This document shows positions 34,347-43,000 of a stretch of DNA of 64,000 nt, piece after piece. The position numbers and the translations under genes were made by a program. The DNA lies in the NCBI GenBank assembly GCA_019634635.1, contig JAHCBB010000010.1, forward strand, positions 124,001-188,000. Reading direction: 5' to 3'. The notes beneath the pieces were generated by a model. That model saw nothing but the letters and a program-made list of their open reading frames with translations. It was not told the DNA's origin and made no database searches. The DNA comes from Verrucomicrobiia bacterium. GTDB taxonomy: Bacteria; Verrucomicrobiota; Verrucomicrobiia; Limisphaerales; UBA9464. Each line of letters begins with the position of its first letter. The stretch's first letter is position 1.

Positions 34347-35914
34347 ACGCCGTGCTCCGCCCACTCGATTTTTCGCCATACCGCCGCCGGGTGGTGGGCG
34401 TCCTGTCCCCGCTGCTTGCCGCCGCCGCCGTGGCGTTGACCCCGGACATCCCCGCGCTGCAGCAGGACATCCTTGAGGGCCGTGCGGCCGCGGCCCTGGG
34501 CATCCTTGAGGCGGCACTGGAGCGGGATCCCGACAATCCGAGGCTCCTGTACGACCACGGGGTGGCGGCCTATGCCGCCGGACGTTTTGAGGAGGCCCTG
34601 TTGTCCTTCGACCGGGCGGAGACCTCGGGTCGGAAGTGGCTTTCGAGGCGCGCCCGGTTCCAGATGGGCAACGCCGGGTATCGCATCGGGCTGGAGGCCC
34701 GGGCGACGAATTTGGAGGAGACCATAGCGCGCTGGCGGGAATCGCTCAGGGACTTTGCCGAGGTCCTGAAGGACTCCGAGGATCCGCGGGCGCGGGACAA
34801 TTTCGAGTTTGTCCGGCGTGAGCTGCTGGCCCTGCTGCTTGCGGATGCCCGTCGCAACCAGACCGAAGCCCGGCAGCCGGGTCAGGCCCCGGGCGAGCGC
34901 ATTGAGAAACTCCGGAATGCCTTCGAGCGCTTCACCGATGCGCAGGAGACGGATCCGGACAACGCCGAAGCCCAGCAGGGTGAACAGGAGACCCGTGCGG
35001 AGCTCGCGGCTGCCCTCGCGATGGAAGGCAGCCGGAAATCCCAGAGCGTCCGACTCGTGCAGCCGCGTCCGAACGAGGCGCCGGTGCCGCGTCCCGACTA
35101 CAAGGAGATCGGCGAGGGTGTCGCGATGCTGGAGGACGCCACGACCCTGCAGCCGGAGAATGAGGCGATCGAGAAGGCGCTGGAGCAGGGCCGGGAGCGG
35201 CTGGCCAATGCGCTGACGTTCAACGCCCGGATCCTGATGGCGCAGGAGCTGCAGATGCCCTGGCCCAAGGAAAAGCTGGCCATTTTGCGGATGGCCAAGG
35301 AGCTGGTCGAAAAGGCGCTCGACGAGGTGCCGCAGTTCCGTCCGGCGGAGGAAACCCTCGAGGCGGTGAACCGGCGGCTGGCGGAAGTGATGGAGGAGCA
35401 GGCCGACCAGCTCGTCGAGCAGACCCCGCAGGGCAACCTGGAACAGCAGGCCCAGTGGTTGAGCCAGGCGCTGGATTTTTACCAGCAGGCTTCAGACCTC
35501 CAGCCGCAGAATGACGGCCTGCCCCAGAAGGCGGAAAGCACCCAGAGCCAGCTCGCGTCGGCGTTGTCGCGCCTGGCGGACCGGCTGATGAAGGCGCCGT
35601 CCCGCGAGTCGCTCGAACAGCAGGCCGCGCGGCTTGAGGGCGCGCAGCAGGCCCTCCAGCAGTTGATGGGGCTGGAGCCCTCGGAGGAGACCGCCGGCAA
35701 GGCGGAGCAGGTGGGCAAGGAGCTCGACGGGGTCCGACAGCAACTGGCCGAGGAGGGACCGCCGATGCCCATGCCGGGCGAGGGCAACCCCCAGTTGGTC
35801 CAGCAGTTGCAGCAGCAGATGGGCCCGCCCATGGATGCCCCGCCCCGGCCCAACACACCCGGCGCCAAGGGACCCTGGCAATCCCCGGCCATGAACCGGA
35901 CCCAGGACTATTGA
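34343..35914 (+). CDS. TPR/coiled-coil protein of the Bat operon (BatC-like)
   Basis: 523 residues, exported: the hydrophobic leader VVGVLSPLLAAAAVAL precedes TPR units (NPRLLYDHGVAAYAAGRFEE) and long helical, Glu/Gln-rich segments (LVEQTPQGNLEQQAQWLSQA; LMKAPSRESLEQQAARLEGA). The tail is Pro/Met-rich with PMPMPGEG. TPR proteins at this place in Bat operons (BatC/BatE) are thought to scaffold the VWA proteins in the periplasm. Its last codons overlap the stop of the convergent antitoxin gene by 7 bases. Confidence 0.82.
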   Translation: MNAVLRPLDFSPYRRRVVGVLSPLLAAAAVALTPDIPALQQDILEGRAAAALGILEAALERDPDNPRLLYDHGVAAYAAGRFEEALLSFDRAETSGRKWLSRRARFQMGNAGYRIGLEARATNLEETIARWRESLRDFAEVLKDSEDPRARDNFEFVRRELLALLLADARRNQTEARQPGQAPGERIEKLRNAFERFTDAQETDPDNAEAQQGEQETRAELAAALAMEGSRKSQSVRLVQPRPNEAPVPRPDYKEIGEGVAMLEDATTLQPENEAIEKALEQGRERLANALTFNARILMAQELQMPWPKEKLAILRMAKELVEKALDEVPQFRPAEETLEAVNRRLAEVMEEQADQLVEQTPQGNLEQQAQWLSQALDFYQQASDLQPQNDGLPQKAESTQSQLASALSRLADRLMKAPSRESLEQQAARLEGAQQALQQLMGLEPSEETAGKAEQVGKELDGVRQQLAEEGPPMPMPGEGNPQLVQQLQQQMGPPMDAPPRPNTPGAKGPWQSPAMNRTQDY

Positions 35915-36129
35915 TAGGGCCGGGCGGTCTGCAGGACCTCCTCTGTGCGGCTGGCGATTGCCCCGGAAGAAAGGTCCTCGTCGCGGCCGACAGGCTCGCT
36001 GGGAGCCGGTCGCTCTTCGGCGTCGGCAAGGCCGGCATCAATGCTCTGCCGGAGCGCCTGAGCAAGGGGGACTCGATCCGAGAGGGGAAGTGCCATCGCC
36101 TCGGTGGTGATTTGCTGCAAAGAATCCAA
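35908..36129 (-). CDS. Putative addiction module antitoxin (TIGR02574-like), no toxin seen
   Basis: 73 residues beginning LQQITTEAMALPLSDRVPLA with ALRQSIDAGLADAEE, a pattern seen in the RelB/StbD-like addiction module component family in which a short N-terminal helix pair precedes a toxin-binding tail. In such modules the toxin gene follows directly. Here the region after the stop is the convergent TPR gene, so no toxin is present. It may be a solitary remnant. The match is by eye from a short sequence. Confidence 0.65.
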   Translation of the reverse strand: MDSLQQITTEAMALPLSDRVPLAQALRQSIDAGLADAEERPAPSEPVGRDEDLSSGAIASRTEEVLQTARPYQ

Positions 36130-36174
36130 TAGGTTTGGTTGAGCTGTTCGCCATCCGGGCCGGGCTTCAGGGCG

Positions 36175-36420
36175 TTACCTGGCGGCGAACTCCGGTCCCG
36201 CGTACGACTCTAGGAATCCGCACGCCGAACAGCGAAAGACCCCCACTGGAAGGCACTTGTCCGGCGGACCCTTCCGGGTCTGCCGGAACAGCCGGCCGAC
36301 CATCTCCGGCATCCCTTCGACCCAGGTGCTGACGACCCGGTTGGGGCCCTCTCTTCCGTAAATGAAGCCCTGCACCATTTCGCCGTTGCACTTGGGGCAC
36401 CGACTCGTTCCCGCGCTCAT
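36175..36420 (-). CDS. Zinc-ribbon protein (DUF6487-like)
   Basis: 81 residues with two Cys pairs: CPKCNGEMVQGFIYG near the N-terminus and FRCSACGFLESYAG near the C-terminus. The arrangement is a zinc ribbon of the short PF20097-type family; function is unknown. It is on the same strand as the antitoxin, 45 bases upstream. The start ATG at 36420 is the only sensible start. Confidence 0.75.
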   Translation of the reverse strand: MSAGTSRCPKCNGEMVQGFIYGREGPNRVVSTWVEGMPEMVGRLFRQTRKGPPDKCLPVGVFRCSACGFLESYAGPEFAAR

Positions 36421-36653
36421 GTCAGAAACTCCAAAGGGTTGTTGTCGCAGGCCGTCTTCCGACGACTCACCGCAGGGTCAGCAACCGCTGGCTTTTGAGT
36501 CAAGACTCCGATCCAGGTGTCCATCCGCGGATCGCTGCGCGGCCACGAGCGTGCCAACCAACAGGTCTTTGATTTCCATATTGCTTGAGGGATGGATAAA
36601 CCGCTTCCGCCATAGCCCACCGACTAATCGGGAAGGGTTCACCGGAGATCAGG

Positions 36654-36688
36654 AAAAAGGGCGGCGACCGCAACCGGCCGCCGCCCTT
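36654..36688 (-). terminator. Rho-independent terminator of the 36710-39724 gene
   Basis: A perfect 10-bp stem (36657-36666 with 36679-36688) with a 12-base loop, followed on the minus strand by a run of five T residues (complement of 36654-36658). It lies 22 bases after the stop of the secreted protein gene, the expected place. Confidence 0.85.
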
Positions 36689-36709
36689 GAAGCGATGTCC
36701 GGGTCCGGC

Positions 36710-39700
36710 CTACTGGCCGACCACCTGGAGGAAGGCCCCGTCCCCGTCGGCGGCCAACGAAGCGGTCCGCTCATTCGTGGTGAGCACCTCGGTCCAGGTG
36801 GCGGCCGTCAGGCTGGTGCGGCGCTCCACCCGGAACGGCGGGTTCCCGCCGGTCCAGTTCAGGACGAGATTGGCACCATCGAGCACCGCGGTGGCCCCGA
36901 TCCCGCCGCCACCGCCCACGCCGGGGGTTGGATCGTCCTTGGGATCCGGATGCGAGATGACCGTGTAGAAGTTGATCTCGCCGGGCGAGTTGGCGCCCGC
37001 CGCCGGATTGTTCTCAAGGTTGATCTCGCCCTTGGCCGCCACCAGGAGCTGCTTCGTCGTCATCGCCAGGCTCATCTGGAAGGTGCGGATGCCCCCCGTT
37101 TCGGCGGCGTTGATGAAGGGAAGGAAGCTGGCCGTCAGCGGCGTGATCGTCCGGGTGGCCGGATCGAGGGCAAACACCCGCGCGGCCACCTGCTGCAGTT
37201 CGTAGCCATCGGGACGCGCCACCCAGCTCACCAGGACGCGGCCCAGCGCGTCCACGGCCACCGTGGCCCGATCGAAGTCGCCTCGGAATCCGGCCTCGCT
37301 CACTTCGGCGACGGCCACGAATTCGCGGGTCTGCGCATTCCAGGCCGCCACCCGGACGACGGTCGCGTTGGCGACCTTGCCGGCGAGGAAGACGTAGGGA
37401 TGATTGATGTGACCGGCGATCCGGGTGCCGTCGCCGCGTCCGCGGTCAAAGCTTTCCCCGGAGGTCGCCTGGTCCACCGAACCCTGCAACGCACCGTCGT
37501 TCCCGTAGAAATACAGCATTCCTTGAACGCGGACCACGAAGCCCCCCTTGAAGGCCGCCACGTTGGACCAGAGGTCCCCGGGCGCGACGAGGAAGCTTTC
37601 CACCACCACGGAGCCGTCCGGAGCAAAGATCGTCGCCACGGCCGCGGTTCCGTCGGGATGCACCACCAGGGAACGGTCCTCGACGACCGAGACGAAGTTT
37701 CCGTTGTCCAGCGCGACGATGTCGCCGCCGAACCGCGTGATCTGGTTGTTGGGTGCGGCGCCCGAGGTCAGGCGGCCGTTGGACGAATCCAGCGCCTTGC
37801 TCAGCGGGGTCTGGGTGAGGGTGACCGGATCCAGCTCGTAGGTCTGCACCGTTGCGTAGCGGCCGTCCTCCAGACGGTCATAGCCGAGGCTCCACCGGGC
37901 GTCGGCAAACGCGGCCACGACGTGGGGCGAGGCCTCGCCACCCGCCATGAAGTGCACCGCGCCCGGCCGCATGTCACCGGCCACGCGACCGGGATTGCCA
38001 TTCTGCCGCGAGGCATTGATCACCCCGCGATAGGGCGTGCCGTTGTCCGCGAAAAATGCCTCGCCCAGCTTCATGGGCCCTCCGTCCGCGGGTTGGAGGG
38101 CGACCACGTACCGCTGCGAATCCGCGGTATCCTCGGCGAAGGCGTTGCCCTCGACGAGGAAGGTGGTGGTTCCGAGCACGGAGGCATACGGCTCCCAGTT
38201 GCCGAGCGACGCGAGGTCCTGGTTGATCACCACGGTGTCGGGAACGATGCGCGTGAGGCCCACGGACTCGATGCTGCCCGGCTTCGCGGGAATCACAAAG
38301 GTGCGGGCGGCGACCACCCGGTGGTCGGGCCATCCACTGTTCCGGCTCTCCCAGACGACGGCGATGGCGTCGCCGCGAAAGGCCACGCGGGGATTGTTGG
38401 CCGCCAGCGTGTCCGGAGTGGGCAACTCCCATTCGCTCACGTGGAAGGTGCCGCCGAGGGGTTCGCCCTGCGCGTTGAACACCCGCCCGAGCACCAGCGG
38501 TACATTGCCATCGGTGGCCGAAGTATCCGCATACACCACCACCACCCGGCCCGCGGCATCAATGCCCACGTCGCAGCGTCCGGGGTTCAACAGTTCCAGG
38601 TCGTCGGACACCGACCGCGACCAGCGCCGCGTCCCGTTGGCATTCAGGACCGCGACCCAGACCTCGGGGACACCTTCGCCGGTTCGCCCGACGGCGGCCG
38701 CCGCATAGGCGTCGTTGCCGTTGCCGTGGAACCCGACGCCGTCACCCCGGCCGCCACCGGCCAGGATTTCGGATTCGGCGACCGTTGCGAGGTCCAGGTT
38801 GTCGCTCTGCGGGTTGCCGGCGTTGTCGAAAAGACGGACGGTTGCCCGGCCCGCCTCGTTGGCGAAGCGCACGGCGAAGCCGTCGCGGGTGACGCCGACG
38901 CCGTGCCAAATTTCCGCGCGGTCCGCCACTGCGCTGGCGAGTTGAATGGCTCGTACCTCGGCGCCGGACGTGTCCACAATCCGCACAATCGCATGCGTCT
39001 GCTCGCTGGCGCCGCCGTAGATCTCGACCAGATCCTGTCGCTGGCGGCTCTCACCGACAATCACCACATTTCCGGTGGCCAGCGGCGCCCAATCCCCGAT
39101 GCGAATGTCGCCGGGTCGCTCGGCGTATTCCGCCGGGACCCCGGAGAGAATCCCGAGCGGTTCGCCGTGGTTGCTGAGCCACTGAACGGTCGGATAATCG
39201 CCGGCATTCTCCCCGGCGGCGTTGTTCTGGATCGGGAGAAATTCGACCACTTCGTTGGCGAGCTCGAAGGAGGTCGCGCCCATGCCGATGCCATCCCCGA
39301 AAAGGTTCGCCTTGATCTTGGGACCCCAGGAAGTCCGCCCCGGGATGGCACTGCCGTCGGCGCGGAAGTACGACAGGAAGCGGGAGCCCAGGCTCTGGCC
39401 CGCGAACGCAGGATCCATGGTGGTGATCAGCGTGTCCTCGGTCAGCGGCGTGCCGTCCGGAGCATACAGGGTCCAGACCCCGGCCAGATCGGTCAGGCCG
39501 TCCCCGTCATCCTCCCAGCCGATGATCACGTTGCCGTTGCGCGCGATGGCGACGCCCAGGCTCTCCGTCTCGGAGTTGTTCAGGAGGTCGGGGGGGTTGA
39601 CGTAGAACGTATCGCTCACCGGTGCGAGTCCGTTGTCTTCGGGAGCTCCCGGAACCGCCGCGAGGATGCGCGGGACCGGGGCCAGGAGTGCGGCGGATGC

Positions 39701-39724
39701 CGCGAAGCAAATGGCAGTCTTCAT
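36710..39724 (-). CDS. Large secreted protein, unknown function
   Basis: 1004 residues from the ATG at 39724, which gives a signal peptide (TAICFAASAALLAPVPRILA). The body consists of repeated beta-strand units of propeller type, such as VAIARNGNVIIGWEDDGDG, VTRDGFAVRFANEAG, VGIDAAGRVVVVYAD and VAVDALGRVLVSWVARPDG, each about 60-100 residues apart. The C-terminus has a short beta domain (FRVERRTSLTAATWTEVL) of a kind common at the end of secreted verrucomicrobial proteins. No enzyme motif is seen. It is divergent from the CotH protein gene. Confidence 0.83.
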   Translation of the reverse strand: MKTAICFAASAALLAPVPRILAAVPGAPEDNGLAPVSDTFYVNPPDLLNNSETESLGVAIARNGNVIIGWEDDGDGLTDLAGVWTLYAPDGTPLTEDTLITTMDPAFAGQSLGSRFLSYFRADGSAIPGRTSWGPKIKANLFGDGIGMGATSFELANEVVEFLPIQNNAAGENAGDYPTVQWLSNHGEPLGILSGVPAEYAERPGDIRIGDWAPLATGNVVIVGESRQRQDLVEIYGGASEQTHAIVRIVDTSGAEVRAIQLASAVADRAEIWHGVGVTRDGFAVRFANEAGRATVRLFDNAGNPQSDNLDLATVAESEILAGGGRGDGVGFHGNGNDAYAAAAVGRTGEGVPEVWVAVLNANGTRRWSRSVSDDLELLNPGRCDVGIDAAGRVVVVYADTSATDGNVPLVLGRVFNAQGEPLGGTFHVSEWELPTPDTLAANNPRVAFRGDAIAVVWESRNSGWPDHRVVAARTFVIPAKPGSIESVGLTRIVPDTVVINQDLASLGNWEPYASVLGTTTFLVEGNAFAEDTADSQRYVVALQPADGGPMKLGEAFFADNGTPYRGVINASRQNGNPGRVAGDMRPGAVHFMAGGEASPHVVAAFADARWSLGYDRLEDGRYATVQTYELDPVTLTQTPLSKALDSSNGRLTSGAAPNNQITRFGGDIVALDNGNFVSVVEDRSLVVHPDGTAAVATIFAPDGSVVVESFLVAPGDLWSNVAAFKGGFVVRVQGMLYFYGNDGALQGSVDQATSGESFDRGRGDGTRIAGHINHPYVFLAGKVANATVVRVAAWNAQTREFVAVAEVSEAGFRGDFDRATVAVDALGRVLVSWVARPDGYELQQVAARVFALDPATRTITPLTASFLPFINAAETGGIRTFQMSLAMTTKQLLVAAKGEINLENNPAAGANSPGEINFYTVISHPDPKDDPTPGVGGGGGIGATAVLDGANLVLNWTGGNPPFRVERRTSLTAATWTEVLTTNERTASLAADGDGAFLQVVGQ

Positions 39725-40043
39725 GGGGGTCAATGTGCGATTGCAGTGGTCTGTGGCCTCAGGGACGTGGGTGTCCCCGGTGTCGCAAGGCGATGTGACC
39801 GGAGTGCTGGTGGGCCTTCCGGTGGTTGCGATGCTCAACTGGGGACGCGGCGATGAAGACCGACGCGTGCGATTCTGGCAACTCCCAAGGCCTGCTGGAC
39901 TCGGGAAATTTACGATCGTAACCTGATCGTTTGCCGACGGTCTCCTTGGGGTTCCGGAAGCCGGGCCGCGCCGGTTGCGGGTGGCGTGTGCGCGACGGAA
40001 TCCGCATTTGGGCGACTGGTCCGGCATCTGCTACTTTGCGCGC
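39725..40043. promoter_or_regulatory. Divergent promoter region between two large secreted protein genes
   Basis: 319 bases between two divergent starts. A perfect 10-bp palindrome TACGATCGTA at 39911-39920 is followed by CCTGATCGT, a partial second copy of its half-site, which could be an operator. No -35/-10 boxes are certain. The rest is ordinary GC-rich spacer. Confidence 0.3.
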
Positions 40044-43000
40044 ATGAGCATTTGGAGCGTCCTGGCGTGCAGCGCGTTGTTGCTGTCACCGGGTGCGGCC
40101 CGGGCCGCGGAGCTGTTTCCCGAGGGATCATCGTGGCGCTATTTTGTCGGCACCACGGAGGCGTCGTCGCCGGACCCCACCGCGTGGCGCTCCCCGGGCT
40201 TCGATGATTCCCAATGGAGCGAGGGGCGCACGCCGATGGGCTACGGGCCGGGTGGCATTGTCACGGACCTGGGACGCAGCGCGGATCGCGGGTATCTGAC
40301 GTTCTACTTGCGGCGCGAGTTTACGGTGGAGCATCCGGCGGACTTCCAGGAGCTGGTGCTTCCGATTCGCATTGATGATGGCTTCGTCCTCTGGCTGAAC
40401 GGGGCGGAGGCCGGGCGGTACAACGTGCCCGACGGGGAGCTGGCCCACGATGCCACCTCGGTCACGTTCACCGGCGGGCCGGAGTCCACCACGGTGCGAA
40501 TCCCGGACGCCTGGCAGTGGCTGCGCGAGGGATCCAACGTGCTCGCCGTCCACGTGCTCAATGTGAACTGGACCAGCAGCGACCTGTTCTTTGACGCGGC
40601 GCTGCGCGGCGTGCCCGACACCACCGAACCGGTCGTCGCGCTGCGGCGTCCAACGGCCAACGCCACGGTGCGGGAGCTGGAAAGCCTCGAAGTCCGCTTC
40701 AACAAGCCCGTGACCGGGGTGGATGCCTCGGACCTGCTCGTCAACGGGGTTCCGGCTCTCGATGTGGCCGAGGGGGAGCCCGGTCAGTTCGTCTTCACCA
40801 TGGAACCGCCGGAGCCGGGGGCGGTCCGGGTCACCTGGGCACCGGATCACGGCATCACGGATCTCACCTCGCGGGCCAACCCTTTTGCCGGGGACGGATG
40901 GAACTACACACTGGATCCGGATGCGGAACCCCCGGGATTGCTGATCAGCGAGTTCATGGCGTCAAACCAGCGCACATTGAATGATGACGACGGTGACCGG
41001 TCGGACTGGATTGAGATCCACAACGCGGGCGCGGTGGCTGAAAGTCTGGCGGGCTGGTATTTGACCGACGATGCGGAGCACTTGACGCAGTGGCGGTTCC
41101 CCGGGGTAACGCTCCTGCCGAACCAGCACCTTGTGGTGTTTGCCTCGGGGAAGAACCGGACCAATCCTGCGGCGCCGCTGCACACCAACTTCCGGCTCGC
41201 CCAGGAGGGCGAGTACCTGGCCCTGGTGAATCCGCAGGGACAGCCCGTCTCGGAATTTGCACCGCAGTATCCACCGCAGCGGGACGATGTGTCCTACGGA
41301 AGCGATCCCGGGGATCCCCGGCTGGTGGGCTACTTCCCCGTACCCACCCCGGGCGCTCCGAACGTTCCCGGGGGCCCCGGGTTTGCGCCGAAGGTGCGCT
41401 TCTCACGAGCCGGCGGCCTGTTCACGGCGTCGTTTTCCCTCGGGTTGGAGACGGATTCCCCCGGCGCGCAGATCCGGTACACGCTGGACGGATCGCTGCC
41501 CGGCGACCGGTCCCCGTTGTACACGGGGCCGATTGGCATTTCGGCGACGACACAGGTGCGGGCACGGGCGTTTGAGGCGGACCTCCTCCCCGGGCCGCCT
41601 TCCAGCGAAATCTACGTGCAACTGGCCGCGTCCCTGGCGGGTTTCTCCTCCGACCTGCCCGTGATGATCCTGCACAACTTCGGGGCGGGCGGCGTGCCCG
41701 GCAGTCCGGCGATTCCCCGTCAGTTCGCCGGTGTGATTCTCTGTGAACCCGGTGCCGGCGGGCGCACGTCGTTGACCAATCCCGCGACCCTCAATGCGCG
41801 GGCGGGCATCAACATCCGGGGCTCGAGCACCCGCGGCCTGCCCAAATCGAGCTACCGCCTCGAGTTCTGGGATGAATTTGATCAGGGCCGCGAGCGCCCC
41901 CTGCTCGGGATGCCGGCGGAGGAGGACTGGGTGTTGTATGCACCGAATGAGTTCGACGTTCCGTTGATCCACAACCCGTTTGCGTTCCGTCTGAGCCGTG
42001 ACGCCGGGCGTTACGCGCCGCGGACCCGGTTCGTCGAGTTGTTTGTCAACACGGCGGGCGGACCCGTGAGCGGTCCGCTGCCGTCCGGACAGTACCGCGG
42101 CGTGTACGTTTTGATGGAGAACATCAAGCGTGGAGCCGACCGGGTGGCCATCGAGCGGCTGGCGCCGGAGCACACGCGTCCGCCCGAGGTCACCGGCGGC
42201 TACCTGCTGAAGATTGACCGCCGCGATGCCAACGAACGGGAGTTCAATGCGGCGGGCCTGAGTCTCATCTACCGGTACCCGAACGGCCTCGAAATGGTCA
42301 CCCCGCAACGCGCGGCCCAGGCCAACTACATCCGGAACCATTTCAACGGCTTTTTTGACGCCTTGTCCGGTCCAAACCCCGGCGATCCGCTGAGGGGCTA
42401 TGAGGCCTGGATTGATGTGGATTCGTGGCTGGACCACCACCTGCTGAACGTGGTGCCGATGAATGTGGATGCGCTGCGGCTCAGCGCCCACCTGTTCAAG
42501 GGGCGCGACCGCCGCATCGAGATGGGGCCGGTGTGGGATTTCGACCGGTCCATGGGCACCAGCAAGGGCGGGGACACCCGCGCCTTCAATCCCGTCAACT
42601 GGCGCGGTCAGACCTGGGACGAGGGGACCGACTTCTTCAACGCGGCCGGCGTGTTTTCCAATCCCTGGTACAGCCGCCTGTTCCGTGACCTGGAATTCTG
42701 GCAGCGGTATGTGGACCGCTACCAGGACCTGCGCGAGACGGTGTTCTCGGACGCGCAGGTGCACGCGATCGTGGACTCGCTGGCCGACGAGGTTCGGGAA
42801 GCCCAGGTGCGCGAGGTCGCCCGCTGGGGCGGCAGCGGAGGATCGGACACCCGGCCGCGTTCCGGCAGGCTTTCCTTCAACGGATACACCCACACGTTTT
42901 CCGGCACGTTTCAGGGGGAGATTGACTTCATGAAACGCTGGCTCTCCGACCGCCTGCGTTTCATGGACACCAACTTCCTGGCACGCCCACGGCCCAGTCA

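Noticed and set aside
36417..36620. Short minus-strand ORF of 67 codons
   Set aside because: No ribosome site, no domain, and it overlaps the start of the zinc-ribbon gene.
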